A DNA stretch of 64,000 nucleotides from assembly GCA_001657385.1 (NCBI GenBank), contig LYSZ01000002.1:248001-312000 (forward strand), read 5' to 3'. Below are positions 7,413 to 17,306 of this stretch, piece by piece; within the stretch, counting starts at the first letter, position 1; each line of letters starts with the position of its first letter. The notes under the pieces are model-generated. The model worked only from the letters and a program-made list of their open reading frames with translations, was not told where the DNA came from and did no database searches. The stretch comes from Parvularcula sp. BBD 1991-13. Lineage in GTDB: Bacteria > Pseudomonadota > Alphaproteobacteria > Caulobacterales > Parvularculaceae. The position numbers and the translations under genes were made by a program.

Positions 7413-8951
7413 ATGACCGACACGCCGCCGAAAACACCGCCGGAACAGGGGGACGCCGCGCCCCGCAAATCCGTTTTCATCCGCACCTACGGGTGTCAGA
7501 TGAACGTCTACGATTCCGAGCGCATGGCCGGGTTGCTGAAGCCCCTCGGCTATGGCGCGGCGGCGCGTCCGGAAGACGCCGATCTTGTCATCCTCAACAC
7601 CTGCCACATCCGCGAGAAGGCTGCGGAGAAGGTCTATTCCGAACTTGGCCGGCTGAAAAAGATCAAGACCGGCAAGGCCGCCGCCGGCAAGGAGATGAAG
7701 ATCGCCGTCGCCGGTTGCGTGGCGCAGGCCGAGGGGGCGGAAATCACCGCCCGCGCGCCCCAGGTGGACATGGTCGTGGGGCCGCAATCCTATCACCGCC
7801 TGCCGGAGATGCTGGCGCGGGCCGCCCGGGCCGGGGGCGAGATTCTTGAAACCGATTTCGCCGTGGAGGAAAAGTTCGACCGCCTCGCTACCCGCGAGGC
7901 CGACGGCCCGTCCGCGTTCCTGACAGTGCAGGAAGGATGCGACAAGTTCTGCACTTTCTGCGTCGTGCCCTATACCCGCGGCGCCGAGGTCTCGCGCGGC
8001 GTCGACGCCATCGTCGCGGAGGCGCGCGCGCTCGCCGCACAGGGGGTGCGCGAGGTGACGCTTCTCGGCCAGAACGTCAACGCCTGGACATCGCCGCCGC
8101 CGCGGGGACATGGAAACGAGAACGCCTGGGGCCTGGGCGAGTTGTGCCGCCATCTGGCGGCGATCGACGGCCTTGACCGCATTCGCTTCACCACCTCCCA
8201 TCCGCGCGACATGGACGACGGCCTGATCGCCGCCCTTGGCGAGGAGGAGAAGCTGATGCCGTACCTTCACCTGCCGGTGCAGGCGGGCTCGGACACGGTG
8301 CTGAAGGCGATGAACCGCGGCCATACCGCCGAGCATTACGTCCGGCTGATCGAGCGCATCCGCGCCGCCCGGCCGGACATTGCGCTTTCCGGCGACTTCA
8401 TCGTTGGTTTTCCAGGCGAAACGAACGAGGATTTCGAACGGACATTGGCGCTTGTGGAGGCGGTGGGCTACGCCTCGGCCTATTCCTTCAAATACTCCCG
8501 CCGGCCCGGCACCCCCGGCGCCGCGATGCCCAGACAGGTCGCCGAGCCGGAGAAGGACGACCGCCTCGCCCGCCTCCAGGCCCTGCTCGACCGGCAAAAA
8601 CAGGCCTTCAACGAGGCGCAGATCGGCCGCACGCTGCCGGTGCTGTTCGAAAAGGAAGGCCGCCATCCGGGCCAACTGGTCGGCAGGTCGCCCTATTTGC
8701 AAAGCGTTCACGTCTCCGCGCCAAAATCCATGCTAGGATCGATCGCGCCGGCGCGCATCGCGGCGTCGACGCCGAACGCGCTTGCGGGCGTCCTGGTAAA
8801 AGCCGTCGCGACGGGCGCCGACAAAGATGCAGACGGTGACGCTTACAGGGACGCTTACAGGGACGCCCTGAGGGCCGGCGAGGAACGGAAGGAGCCGGAG
8901 CGGCCGATAATGGCGGCTCCGCGAATGCTGGATAATGGGGCTGCCGGTTGA
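7413..8951 (+). CDS. miaB: tRNA-2-methylthio-N6-dimethylallyladenosine synthase MiaB
   Basis: A 512-aa radical-SAM methylthiotransferase acting on i6A37 of UNN-reading tRNAs. The N-terminal cluster cysteines are C28 (YGCQMN), C64 (NTCHIREKA) and C102 (AGCVAQ). The radical-SAM CxxxCxxC is C176/C180/C183 ([10 protein letters not shown]). The C-terminus after the TRAM domain carries an extra low-complexity tail with a 12-bp tandem duplication (8838-8861, DAYRDAYRD). The start at 7413 fits the family N-terminus. The stop overlaps the TTG start of the phoH-like gene. First gene of the conserved miaB-phoH-ybeY-corC-lnt string. Confidence 0.95.
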   Translation: MTDTPPKTPPEQGDAAPRKSVFIRTYGCQMNVYDSERMAGLLKPLGYGAAARPEDADLVILNTCHIREKAAEKVYSELGRLKKIKTGKAAAGKEMKIAVAGCVAQAEGAEITARAPQVDMVVGPQSYHRLPEMLARAARAGGEILETDFAVEEKFDRLATREADGPSAFLTVQEGCDKFCTFCVVPYTRGAEVSRGVDAIVAEARALAAQGVREVTLLGQNVNAWTSPPPRGHGNENAWGLGELCRHLAAIDGLDRIRFTTSHPRDMDDGLIAALGEEEKLMPYLHLPVQAGSDTVLKAMNRGHTAEHYVRLIERIRAARPDIALSGDFIVGFPGETNEDFERTLALVEAVGYASAYSFKYSRRPGTPGAAMPRQVAEPEKDDRLARLQALLDRQKQAFNEAQIGRTLPVLFEKEGRHPGQLVGRSPYLQSVHVSAPKSMLGSIAPARIAASTPNALAGVLVKAVATGADKDADGDAYRDAYRDALRAGEERKEPERPIMAAPRMLDNGAAG

Positions 8952-9979
8952 GACAGTCTGACGCGGCGGACGCCGTGGATCATGTCGATTTCGACGACAA
9001 CCGCCTCGTCGCGGAGATTTCCGGCGGCCATGACGAACATCTCGCCATTCTGGAAGACGCCCTGGGCGTGCGCATCGATCCGCGTGGAAACCGTTTCGCG
9101 ATAACCGGCGAAGCATCGGCGCGCCGCCGCGCCGTCGCCGCGCTCGGCGATCTTTACGCCCGCGCGATGCGGGGCGAGCCGGTGAGCGTCGCCGAGGCGC
9201 GCGCGGCCGCCCGGCTGGCCGGTTCGGCGGCGCCAGGGCCGAGCGCGTCGCCGGCCGCGGCGCTGAAAACCGCCGGTCCCGCCATCAAGACGCCGAAACG
9301 CGTGATCACCGCGCGTACGCCGAACCAGGCGGCGTATCTTGAAAAACTCGGCCGTCACGACCTGACCTTCGGCGTCGGCCCCGCCGGCACCGGCAAGACC
9401 TACCTCGCCGTGGCGCATGCGGTCGGACTGCTCCTCGGCGGCGCGGTGGAGCGGATCATCCTGTCGCGTCCGGCCCTGGAAGCGGGCGAGCGCATCGGGT
9501 TCCTGCCCGGCGATGTGAAGGAAAAGGTCGATCCGTTCCTGCAGCCGCTCTACGACGCGCTGCACGATATGATGCACGGGGATTATGTGGAGCGCCGCAT
9601 CGCGGCCGGCGATATCGAAATCGCCCCCATCGCCTTCATGCGCGGGCGCACGCTGGCGCGTTCCGCGATCATCCTCGACGAGGCGCAGAACGCCACGCCC
9701 GCGCAGATGAAGATGTTCCTCACCCGCCTTGGCGACGGCGCGCACATGGCGGTCACCGGCGACCCGACTCAGACCGATCTGCCGTCCGGCGAGGTCTCGG
9801 GGCTGGCCGATGCGCTGTCGGTGCTGTCCGGCGTGGACGGCGTCGCCGAAGCCCGGTTCACCGGCGCGGACGTGGTTCGCCACCCGCTGGTGGCGCGGAT
9901 CATCGGCGCTTACGACGCACGGGACCAGGGGCGCGGCCAAGGGCTCGGGCGGGGGCTCGGGCGGGGGCGCCGGCAATGA
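8948..9979 (+). CDS. PhoH-like ATPase (YbeZ)
   Basis: A 343-aa cytoplasmic protein that pairs functionally with YbeY in rRNA/RNA metabolism. Walker [11 protein letters not shown] is at residues 142-151 and Walker B IILDEAQ at 241-247, followed by the PhoH-typical [17 protein letters not shown] (about 173-189). It starts with TTG overlapping the miaB stop (TTGA). The C-terminus ends in [12 protein letters not shown], produced by a perfect 12-bp tandem duplication at 9941-9964. The stop overlaps the ybeY ATG. Confidence 0.92.
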   Translation: MRQSDAADAVDHVDFDDNRLVAEISGGHDEHLAILEDALGVRIDPRGNRFAITGEASARRRAVAALGDLYARAMRGEPVSVAEARAAARLAGSAAPGPSASPAAALKTAGPAIKTPKRVITARTPNQAAYLEKLGRHDLTFGVGPAGTGKTYLAVAHAVGLLLGGAVERIILSRPALEAGERIGFLPGDVKEKVDPFLQPLYDALHDMMHGDYVERRIAAGDIEIAPIAFMRGRTLARSAIILDEAQNATPAQMKMFLTRLGDGAHMAVTGDPTQTDLPSGEVSGLADALSVLSGVDGVAEARFTGADVVRHPLVARIIGAYDARDQGRGQGLGRGLGRGRRQ

Positions 9980-10569
9980 CCGGCGGTCCCGACGCATCGC
10001 TTCCGGGCGGGGTCGACCTCATCGTCGAGGACGACGGCTGGACGGCGGCGATCCCGGCGCCGGACGCCCTCGCCGCCGCCTGTTACGACGCCGCGTCCCG
10101 GTTCGAGCCCGCCCTCGGCGGCGCCGGGCTCTCCCTTCTCCTGACCAGCGACGCCGCGCTGCGTGATCTCAACGTGCGCTTTCGCGGCAAGGACGCGCCG
10201 ACCAACGTCCTCGCCTTTCCGGCGCACGTGTCGCCAGATTGGCCGCCAGATTGGCCGACGGAAAGGCGAGCGGCGGAACCCGCGCCGCGTTTTCTCGGCG
10301 ACGTGGCGCTCGCCCGCGAGACCTGCCTGCGCGAGGCGCGCGGCAGGGGCGTCGCCGTCGCCGACCACGCCGCGCATCTGATTGTGCATGGCGTTCTGCA
10401 TCTTATTGGATATGATCACCAGGACGAGGACGAGGCTGTCCGGATGGAAAACCGCGAGACGGCGATCCTGGCGGCGCTTGGCGTCGCCGATCCCTACGAC
10501 GCCGCGGACCATGACGAGACCGGGCCTTGTCCGGACGAGCCTTATGGAGATGAGGTAGAGACCTTATGA
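9976..10569 (+). CDS. ybeY: Endoribonuclease YbeY (rRNA maturation factor)
   Basis: A 197-aa zinc metalloprotein needed for 16S rRNA 3'-end maturation and ribosome quality control. The zinc motif HGVLHLIGYDH gives H138, H142 and H148. Residues 82-105 contain an insertion with a duplicated PDWP unit from a perfect 12-bp tandem repeat at 10234-10257. It overlaps both neighbours by 4 bases (ATGA), so translation is coupled to phoH and to the CorC-like gene. Confidence 0.94.
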   Translation: MTGGPDASLPGGVDLIVEDDGWTAAIPAPDALAAACYDAASRFEPALGGAGLSLLLTSDAALRDLNVRFRGKDAPTNVLAFPAHVSPDWPPDWPTERRAAEPAPRFLGDVALARETCLREARGRGVAVADHAAHLIVHGVLHLIGYDHQDEDEAVRMENRETAILAALGVADPYDAADHDETGPCPDEPYGDEVETL

Positions 10570-11513
10570 ACGGCGAAAGCCCTGCGTCCTCGCCCCCGAA
10601 ACGCCGGGGCGCGGAAAGCGGCGACGATGGAGAGGGCGGGAGGCGCGAAAGCGGCCTGATCGCACGGTTAAGGGCGATGATCGGATTTTCCTCACCCCGG
10701 GAAGACGCCGCCGCGGAAGCGGCCGAAGCGGACCCGGACGCGACCCCGGCGCTGGACCAGGCGCGGCGCGACATGATCGCCCGCGTGGTCGCTTTCGACG
10801 AAAAGCGCGTTCTCGACGTCAAGGCGCCGCGCGCCGACATCTGCGCCGTCGACATCGACACGCCGCTGCCCGAACTGCTCGCCGCCTTCGCCGAGGCCGG
10901 CCATTCGCGCATGCCGATCTATCGCGGCGAACTCGACGATCCCGTCGGCATGGTCCACATCAAGGACGTCGTCAGCCTGATCGCGAACGGGGACGGCGCG
11001 CCGGAAACAACAGTCGAGGAGCCGGTGCTGAAAGCCATCCGCCGCGACATTCTCTACGTGCCGCCGTCGATGCGCGTGACGGATCTTCTCCTGCGGATGC
11101 AGGCGTCGCGCATTCACATGGCGCTCGTGATCGACGAATATGGCGGTACGGACGGTCTCGTCACGATCGAAAACCTGGTCGAGGAAATCGTCGGCGAAAT
11201 CAACGACGAGCATGACGAGGACGACACCCCGTCCGTCTCCGTCCTATCCGGCGGCGGCTGGGAGGTCGACGCCCGGGTCGAGCTTGACGCCTTCGCCGAG
11301 GAGACCGGGTTTCGTCTTGAAACGGATGAAGAGGACGAGATCGACACGGTGGGCGGCTATGTGGCGTATATCGCCGGGCGCGTGCCGCAGCGCGGCGAGG
11401 TGCTGGCCGGCGCCCACGGTTTCGACATCGAGGTGACGGAGGCCGACGCGCGCAAGGTCCGCAAGCTGCGCATTCGCCCCGCGGCGTCGAACCGCAATGA
11501 AGCCGCGGAGTAG
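10566..11513 (+). CDS. HlyC/CorC-family CBS-domain protein
   Basis: A 315-aa soluble protein. An N-terminal low-complexity part (to about residue 60) is followed by two CBS domains (about 78-200, with SRMPIYRGELDDPVGMVHIKDV and HMALVIDEYGGTDGLVTIENLVEEIVGEI) and the C-terminal CorC_HlyC FAD-binding-like domain (about 220-305). It has no DUF21 membrane part, as expected for the YbeX/CorC subgroup, which is linked to ribosome metabolism and to Mg/Co efflux. The place between ybeY and lnt matches E. coli ybeZ-ybeY-ybeX-lnt. Confidence 0.9.
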   Translation: MNGESPASSPPKRRGAESGDDGEGGRRESGLIARLRAMIGFSSPREDAAAEAAEADPDATPALDQARRDMIARVVAFDEKRVLDVKAPRADICAVDIDTPLPELLAAFAEAGHSRMPIYRGELDDPVGMVHIKDVVSLIANGDGAPETTVEEPVLKAIRRDILYVPPSMRVTDLLLRMQASRIHMALVIDEYGGTDGLVTIENLVEEIVGEINDEHDEDDTPSVSVLSGGGWEVDARVELDAFAEETGFRLETDEEDEIDTVGGYVAYIAGRVPQRGEVLAGAHGFDIEVTEADARKVRKLRIRPAASNRNEAAE

Positions 11514-11516
11514 GCG

Positions 11517-13187
11517 TTGCTGAAATCCGCCTCCGACCGCGCCGGGCGCGAAAACGGCGGCGCGCCGCATGGCGCGGGCGAGCGCGCCGCGGCGGCGGTG
11601 AACGCGGGCGCCCGGCGGATCGCCGCCCTTGCCGGCTGGAAGCGCGCCGGCCTCGCCTTCATCGCCGGCGTGATGGCGGCGTTGGCGATGGCGCCGGTTT
11701 ATGCGCTGCCCCTGCTGGCGGCCGGGTTTTCGATATTCATTCTGCTGATTGACGGAGCCGGCGTCGGGCCGGCGGGCCGCCGCCGCCGTCTCCGGGCGTT
11801 CGCCGCGGGATGGTTTTTCGGTTTCGGTTTTTTCCTTGCCGGAACCTACTGGATGGCGTTTTCGTTTTTCGTGCAGGCCGATGAATTCGCCTGGATGGCG
11901 CCGTTCGCGATGGCCGGCCTGCCGGCTTTTCTGGCGCTTTTTTCTGGCGCGGCCGCGGCCCTTTGCGCCCAGTTCTGGCGCCCCGGCTGGCGGCGGGTGT
12001 TCCTGTTCGCGGCGATCTGGTCGGTGTTCGAATTCCTGCGCGGCCATGTCCTGACCGGTCTGCCCTGGAACCTGGCGGGCCAGGCGCTCGCCGGGTCGGC
12101 GCTGACGGCGCAGGCCGCGGCCTGGGGCGGCGCATACGGATTAAGCCTTGTCACCGCCCTGCTGGCGGGCGCGCCGGCGGCGGGACTGGATGGCGAGCGC
12201 GCCGCGCCAGGCGTTTTCGGCGGCGCTGCGGCGATGGCTGCGGGCTTTGCGGTCCTTCTCGCGGCGGGCGCTCTGCGTCTCGCCGCGCCCGAACCGGCGC
12301 CGGACGGTGAGGCCTATGTGCGCATTGTCCAGCCCAACATTCCCCAGCGCGAGAAGATCGATCCCGGTCTGTGGGGGCGCAACTTCACCCGCAATCTCGA
12401 GCTTTCCGAAGGTCCGGCCCCGCCGGACGCGCGCCTGTTCGTGGTCTGGCCGGAAAACGCCGCGCCCCTTCTCGCCGAGGCGCCCACCGCGCTGACGGCG
12501 CTCGGCCAGACCCTGCCGGACAACGCCGTCCTCATCGCCGGGGCGGTCCGGCGCGCGCCCGACGCGGGCGACGTCATGCGCTATTACAATTCCGTGCTGG
12601 TCCTGCCCGACACCCCCGCGGGTCGCCGCCCGGTCGCCTATTACGACAAGCACCACCTGGTGCCCTTCGGGGAATATCTTCCGTTTTACGGCTTCCTGCG
12701 CGCCGTCGGTCTCGCCCAGCTCGCGCCTTACGGCGACAGCGGGTTCACGGCGGGGCCGGGGCCGGCGGTTCTCAACGCCGGCGGGCCGTCTTTCTCGCCG
12801 ATGATCTGTTACGAAGCGATCTTCCCCCGCGCTTCCTATCCCAGGGGGCGGCGCCCGGACTGGCTCGTCACCGTCACCAATGACGCCTGGTTCGGCGATA
12901 CGTCAGGACCGCGCCAGCATCTCGACATGGCGCGCCTGCGCGCCATCGAGGCCGGCCTTCCCATGGCCCGCGCCGCCAACACCGGGATTTCGGCGCTGAT
13001 CGACGCCAAGGGTCGCGTCCTTGAGCGCGTCCCTTTGTACGAATCCGGAAAAATCGAAGCCGCATTGCCTTCTTCTTTGCCGCTAACCCTTTACGATCGG
13101 GGGGGAAACATTGTTTTCTGGATTTTAACGCTGGTTTTCCTTGCGATTGCTATGACGCGCCCGACGACAGCGCGGTTCGCGCGTTGA
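11517..13187 (+). CDS. lnt: Apolipoprotein N-acyltransferase Lnt
   Basis: A 556-aa inner-membrane enzyme that adds the third acyl chain to lipoproteins. The N-terminal half is multi-spanning (segments near residues 45-80, 95-120, 127-150, 160-176, 205-222 and 235-257). The nitrilase domain holds the catalytic triad E313 (WPENAAP), K378 (YYDKHHLVPFGEYLP) and C431 (MICYEAIFP). The TTG at 11517 lies 3 bases after the upstream stop; the N-terminal ~35 residues are low complexity, so a later start is possible. Several lipoproteins in this window (15994, 35189, 42885) would be its substrates. Confidence 0.94.
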   Translation: MLKSASDRAGRENGGAPHGAGERAAAAVNAGARRIAALAGWKRAGLAFIAGVMAALAMAPVYALPLLAAGFSIFILLIDGAGVGPAGRRRRLRAFAAGWFFGFGFFLAGTYWMAFSFFVQADEFAWMAPFAMAGLPAFLALFSGAAAALCAQFWRPGWRRVFLFAAIWSVFEFLRGHVLTGLPWNLAGQALAGSALTAQAAAWGGAYGLSLVTALLAGAPAAGLDGERAAPGVFGGAAAMAAGFAVLLAAGALRLAAPEPAPDGEAYVRIVQPNIPQREKIDPGLWGRNFTRNLELSEGPAPPDARLFVVWPENAAPLLAEAPTALTALGQTLPDNAVLIAGAVRRAPDAGDVMRYYNSVLVLPDTPAGRRPVAYYDKHHLVPFGEYLPFYGFLRAVGLAQLAPYGDSGFTAGPGPAVLNAGGPSFSPMICYEAIFPRASYPRGRRPDWLVTVTNDAWFGDTSGPRQHLDMARLRAIEAGLPMARAANTGISALIDAKGRVLERVPLYESGKIEAALPSSLPLTLYDRGGNIVFWILTLVFLAIAMTRPTTARFAR

Positions 13188-13281
13188 CGCCCGCGAACTG
13201 CAACTATTGCGCGATCCGGAAACGGCGTTATAGGCTTACATGGAACCGGATGCGACCGGATTGGGCAGGGATGACACAATC

Positions 13282-13764
13282 ATGGCGAAGACCTCACACA
13301 CGTCGCATGACAAAATGCGGGAAGACAACCCGCTCGAAAAAGACATAAAAACCAAGGGCCCCCATCCCATCGACGTGCATGTGGGCGCGCGCGTGAAGCT
13401 GCGGCGGATGCTGCTTGGCATGAGCCAGGAAGCCTTGGGCAAGGCGCTTGGCCTGACGTTTCAGCAAATCCAGAAATACGAGAAAGGCGCCAACCGCATC
13501 GGCGCGAGCCGCATCTTCGAATTGTCCAAACTGCTCGACGTGCCGATCCAGTATTTCTACGACGACTATGGCGACATGATCGGGGAGCGGGCGACCGGCA
13601 TGGCTGAAAGCGACGCCGGCGATACGTTCATGGCCCTCGTCAACTCGCCGGACGGCGTCGAACTGTGCCGGTACTTCGCCGCGATCGCCGATCCGCAGGT
13701 GAAAAAGCGCGTTCTCGATCTCGTCAAAACGATCGCCGAAACCGAAGGCGCGGAAAAGAAGTAA
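13282..13764 (+). CDS. XRE-type HTH transcriptional regulator, PhrR-like
   Basis: About 160 aa from the ATG at 13282; an in-frame ATG at 13240 is an alternative. The helix-turn-helix is [52 protein letters not shown], split here as [29 protein letters not shown] and [12 protein letters not shown], at about residues 34-85. It resembles rhizobial PhrR, named for pH response. This regulator between lnt and metK is a conserved alphaproteobacterial feature. The C-terminal third is helical with no known domain. A weak promoter-like TTGCGC-16 bp-TATAGG lies at 13204-13231. Confidence 0.85.
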   Translation: MAKTSHTSHDKMREDNPLEKDIKTKGPHPIDVHVGARVKLRRMLLGMSQEALGKALGLTFQQIQKYEKGANRIGASRIFELSKLLDVPIQYFYDDYGDMIGERATGMAESDAGDTFMALVNSPDGVELCRYFAAIADPQVKKRVLDLVKTIAETEGAEKK

Positions 13765-13879
13765 GCTTGCGAAATTCGAACGCCGCCGGCTGGCCGAATC
13801 CCGGTTCCGCGCACCTGTTCTTGCGACGGACCTGTTCTTTCAATGGACACAGCCGCGCCCATTGGTTATACGACCCTGC

Positions 13880-13910
13880 CATATAAACTTTTCCTTATAT
13901 GAAAGGGGCG
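13880..13910 (+). promoter_or_regulatory. Hairpin/pseudoknot candidate over the metK ribosome-binding site
   Basis: A perfect 7-bp stem CATATAA (13880-13886) / TTATATG (13895-13901) encloses the loop ACTTTTCC, followed at once by AAAGGGG, the only good Shine-Dalgarno for metK. The loop bases CUUUU can pair with AAAGG, giving an H-type pseudoknot that would hide the ribosome-binding site 9-18 bases before the ATG. This layout resembles the small SAM-sensing riboswitches found before metK in other alphaproteobacteria. The sequence does not match a class I can recall, so it is a structural candidate only. Confidence 0.4.
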
Positions 13911-13918
13911 ACCGTTCC

Positions 13919-15139
13919 ATGGCCCGTCAATCCTATCTCTTCACAAGCGAAAGCGTTTCCGAAGGCCACCCGGACAAGGTTTGCGATCGCATTTCCGATG
14001 AAATCGTCGACCTGATCTATCGCGAGGCGGAAAAGGCGGGCATGAACTCCTGGGACGTGCGCGTCGCCTGCGAAACGCTCACCACCACCAACAAGGCCGT
14101 CATCGCCGGGGAGGTGCGCGCGCCGGAAAACCTGATGGACGGCGCCGGCGGCGTCACGCCGGAGCCTTTCGTTCAGGCCGCGCGCGAGGCGATCAGGTCG
14201 ATCGGTTACGAGCAGGACGGTTTCCACTGGAACACCGTGGATATCGACGTTTTGCTGCACGGACAGTCCGCGGACATCGCTCAGGGCGTTGACAAGGCGG
14301 CGGACGCCAATGCGGAAGGCGCCGGCGACCAGGGCATCATGTTCGGCTACGCCTGCCGCGAAACGCCGTCGCTGATGCCCGCGCCCATCTATTACAGCCA
14401 CAAGATTCTTCAGGATCTCGCCGCCGCCCGCCATGCGCGCGAAGGCGAGGCCGCGCTTCTGGGCCCGGATGCGAAAAGTCAGGTCACGGTGCATTACCGC
14501 GACGGCCAGCCCGACGCGATCACCTCGATCGTCCTGTCGACCCAGCATCTCGATGAAAGCTGGAACTCCGCCAAGGTGCGCGAAGTGGTCGAGCCCTATA
14601 TCCGCAAGTCCGTCAGCGACATCAGGATCGCCGACGACTGCGTCTGGCACGTCAACCCGACCGGCAAGTTCGTGATCGGCGGGCCGGACGGCGATGCAGG
14701 CCTGACCGGCCGCAAGATCATTGTCGACACCTATGGCGGCGCGGCGCCCCATGGCGGCGGCGCGTTCTCCGGCAAGGACACGACCAAGGTGGACCGGTCG
14801 GCCGCCTACGCCGCGCGCTATCTCGCCAAGAACGTCGTCGCGGCGGGCATGGCCGACCGCTGCACGATCCAGCTTTCCTACGCCATCGGCGTGGCCCAGC
14901 CGCTGTCGATCTATGTCGACCTGCACGGCGCCGGCCGGGTCGAGGAAGCCGCGCTCGAACGCGCCCTCGGCGAGGTGATGGACCTGTCGCCCTCCGGCAT
15001 TCGCCGCACGCTCGACCTCAACAAGCCGGTCTATGCGCGCACCGCCGCCTACGGCCATTTCGGCCGCGAGCCGGACGCCGACGGCGGCTTTTCCTGGGAG
15101 CGCACGGACCTCGTCGACGCGCTGAAAAGCGCGGTCTAG
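13919..15139 (+). CDS. metK: S-adenosylmethionine synthetase MetK
   Basis: A 406-aa cytoplasmic enzyme making SAM from methionine and ATP. Signatures: GHPDKVCD (16-23), [12 protein letters not shown] (135-146) and the glycine-rich GGGAFSGKD (279-287). The ATG at 13919 sits behind AAAGGGG and fits the family start; an upstream in-frame ATG at 13862 would place the hairpin inside the coding region. SAM made here feeds MiaB, TrmB, CoaBC-neighbour UbiE and other methyltransferases of the window. Translation may be gated by the leader structure at 13880-13910. Confidence 0.96.
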   Translation: MARQSYLFTSESVSEGHPDKVCDRISDEIVDLIYREAEKAGMNSWDVRVACETLTTTNKAVIAGEVRAPENLMDGAGGVTPEPFVQAAREAIRSIGYEQDGFHWNTVDIDVLLHGQSADIAQGVDKAADANAEGAGDQGIMFGYACRETPSLMPAPIYYSHKILQDLAAARHAREGEAALLGPDAKSQVTVHYRDGQPDAITSIVLSTQHLDESWNSAKVREVVEPYIRKSVSDIRIADDCVWHVNPTGKFVIGGPDGDAGLTGRKIIVDTYGGAAPHGGGAFSGKDTTKVDRSAAYAARYLAKNVVAAGMADRCTIQLSYAIGVAQPLSIYVDLHGAGRVEEAALERALGEVMDLSPSGIRRTLDLNKPVYARTAAYGHFGREPDADGGFSWERTDLVDALKSAV

Positions 15140-15201
15140 CCTTGAACGCAGGCGGCGGGGCGCCGAAGCGTCCGGTTCCGGGCGAGGCCCCCGGTAAAAC
15201 G

Positions 15202-15900
15202 ATGGACGAAACGGCCGGGAGACGCGCCTATATCCCGCGGCTTTACGGCCGCCGGCAGGACAAGCCCCTGAAGCCGCGCCAGGCGCGGCTGATGCAGAGC
15301 CTGCTGCCGCGCCTCGCCGTTCCGGATCCGAGCGGCGGCCCTATCGATCCCAGGGCGCTTTTTCCGCAGGCGGAGGACGTCTGGCTGGAGGTCGGCTTCG
15401 GCGGCGGAGAGCATCTCGCCTGGCAGGCGGCGCGAAACCCCTCGGTCGGCCTGATCGGCGCGGAACCCTTCGTCAACGGCGTCGGCAAGCTGCTGGCCCT
15501 GGTCGATGACGACGGCCTCGATAATGTCCGCATCCATTTCGGCGACGCGCGCCCGCTGATCGAGGCGCTGCCCGCCGCCAGTCTCGGCCGGATCTTCGTG
15601 TTGCACCCGGACCCCTGGCCGAAGAAACGCCATCACAAGCGGCGCATGATCTCTCCCTGGTTCTTCGCCGCGGCGGCGCGCCTGCTGCGGTCCGGGGGGG
15701 AGTTGCGGGTCGCGTCCGACATTCGCGATTACGTGCGCTGGACGCTGATGCACGCGGCCAACGCGCCGGCGTTCGAGTGGACGGCGCGGCGCGCCGCCGA
15801 CTGGCGCGAGCGTCCCCCCGACTGGCCCCGGACCCGCTACGAAGCCAAGGCGCTCAAGGAAGGCCGCGACCCGGCCTATCTCGTCTTTCGCCGGCGTTGA
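15202..15900 (+). CDS. trmB: tRNA (guanine-N7-)-methyltransferase TrmB
   Basis: A 232-aa SAM-dependent enzyme forming m7G46 in tRNA. The SAM loop EVGFGGGEH is at residues 63-71 and the family motif DPWPKKRHHKRR at 137-148; NPTRYEAKALKEGR-like residues (TRYEAKALKEGR) close the protein. The start at 15202 gives the usual N-terminus; a TTG at 15142, just 2 bases after the metK stop, would add 20 residues and is possible. It follows metK in the conserved order. After it the synteny is broken by the surface-glycan insertion. Confidence 0.93.
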   Translation: MDETAGRRAYIPRLYGRRQDKPLKPRQARLMQSLLPRLAVPDPSGGPIDPRALFPQAEDVWLEVGFGGGEHLAWQAARNPSVGLIGAEPFVNGVGKLLALVDDDGLDNVRIHFGDARPLIEALPAASLGRIFVLHPDPWPKKRHHKRRMISPWFFAAAARLLRSGGELRVASDIRDYVRWTLMHAANAPAFEWTARRAADWRERPPDWPRTRYEAKALKEGRDPAYLVFRRR

Positions 15901-15993
15901 CCGGCGCGCGGTTACGGTGTTGTGACTTGTCCCGGCCGCGAAGCCGCGCATGGTGGGCGTCACGCAGAGGCGGATTGAAAAAACGGGACGAAC

Positions 15994-17304
15994 ATGATGC
16001 GGGCGATGGGTTTGATGCGGGTCGTTGTCGTCGTTGCGGCGCTGGTCGCGGGTGGCTGCGCGCCGCTGACGCTCGCCTGGACGGCGCTGACGCCCCAGGG
16101 GCCGGCGGCCGCGCCCCCGGCGCTCGGCGGCGGGCCGAACGGGGACGCCGTCGCCAGCGTCGAACGGTGGGAGCGTGCGCGCGCGCCCGTCCTGCGCGAC
16201 GCGCTTGAAACCTATGTTTACGGCGCAATGCCGGATTCGCATGCGCTTGAGGTCACGTCGCGCCGGGTCCTTGACGAGCGCGCGTTCGGCGGCCGCGCGC
16301 GGCTCTATGAATATGTGCTCCAGGCCGATGTCCGGTTCGGCGACGAGACGCGCAAGACCCGGCCGTTCGCCATGAACCTTGTGGCGCCGAGGGACAACCC
16401 GGACGCCCCGGTCATCCTGATGCAGACGTTCTGTCCCCGCTGGAACGCCATCCCGCATCCGGCGATCCCGCGGCCCGACGACGCGCGCGATTGCGGCGAC
16501 GGTTTCCTGTCGGGCGTCATGACCTATGTCTTCGGGCGCTATATCGCGACGCCGCCGCTCGAAGAAATCCTCGATCGCGGCTACGCCGTCGCGGCGGTCT
16601 ATCCGAGCGAGTTCGCGCCCGATAACGGCGAGGCCGGCCTTGCAACGCTGAACCAACTTGCGGCGGGCGTCGATGACGAGAAGCGGCGCTGGGGCGCGAT
16701 CGCGGCCTGGGGCTGGGGTTATTCGCTGATGATCGACGCGCTGGAACGCGAGCCGGATCTGTCAACATCCGCTTACGTCGCCTACGGCCATTCCCGGTAC
16801 GGAAAGTCGGCGCTGGTGGCGGCGGCTTTCGACCCGCGCGTCAGCGCGGTCGTCTCGCACCAGTCGGGCGCCGGCGGCGCCTCGCTCAATCGCGGCAAGA
16901 AAGGCGAAAGCGTCAAGTCGATCACCCGGTCCTATCCGCACTGGTTCGCCCCCCGCTATGCCGAGTTCGCAGGCCGGGAGGAGGCCATGCCGGTCGACCA
17001 GCATCACCTGCTGGCGCTGATCGCGCCGCGCCCGGTGTTGCTCGGCAACGCCCGGCGGGACGTCTGGTCGGACCCGAACGGGGCTTTCCGCGCGGCCATG
17101 GGCGCCGATCCGGTATACCGGCTTTACGGCGCGGGCGGACTGGAGCAGGCGCGGCTCGACGAATGGCGCCCGCATGCGCCGCTGGCTTTCTGGCTGCGCC
17201 CCGGCACCCACGGCGTCGTCGAGGAGGACTGGCCTGCGTTCCTTGAATTCCTCGATGCGCATCTGAACGGCGCCGGTCCCGCGCTTGAAGCCGCGGCGCG
17301 TTAA
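15994..17304 (+). CDS. Glucuronoyl-esterase-like (CE15-type) alpha/beta hydrolase lipoprotein
   Basis: A 436-aa lipoprotein: the signal peptide ends in LVAGGC with the lipidated Cys at residue 22. The nucleophile motif GHSRYGK (265-271, S267) is the CE15 GxSRxGK signature. Further CE15-like features are GESVKSITRSYPHWF (E305), DQHHLLALIAPRPVLL (335-350) and GTHG (H406). CE15 enzymes cut ester bonds between glucuronate methyl esters and lignin alcohols. Here it may act on uronic-acid esters in environmental or own polysaccharide. It is alone on its strand unit before glycan genes. The exact substrate is not deducible. Confidence 0.75.
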   Translation: MMRAMGLMRVVVVVAALVAGGCAPLTLAWTALTPQGPAAAPPALGGGPNGDAVASVERWERARAPVLRDALETYVYGAMPDSHALEVTSRRVLDERAFGGRARLYEYVLQADVRFGDETRKTRPFAMNLVAPRDNPDAPVILMQTFCPRWNAIPHPAIPRPDDARDCGDGFLSGVMTYVFGRYIATPPLEEILDRGYAVAAVYPSEFAPDNGEAGLATLNQLAAGVDDEKRRWGAIAAWGWGYSLMIDALEREPDLSTSAYVAYGHSRYGKSALVAAAFDPRVSAVVSHQSGAGGASLNRGKKGESVKSITRSYPHWFAPRYAEFAGREEAMPVDQHHLLALIAPRPVLLGNARRDVWSDPNGAFRAAMGADPVYRLYGAGGLEQARLDEWRPHAPLAFWLRPGTHGVVEEDWPAFLEFLDAHLNGAGPALEAAAR

Positions 17305-17306
17305 GC

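Noticed and set aside
13765-13918. A SAM-II riboswitch before metK
   Set aside because: The loop is only 8 bases and the long A-rich joining segment typical of SAM-II is absent; kept only as an unclassified structural candidate.
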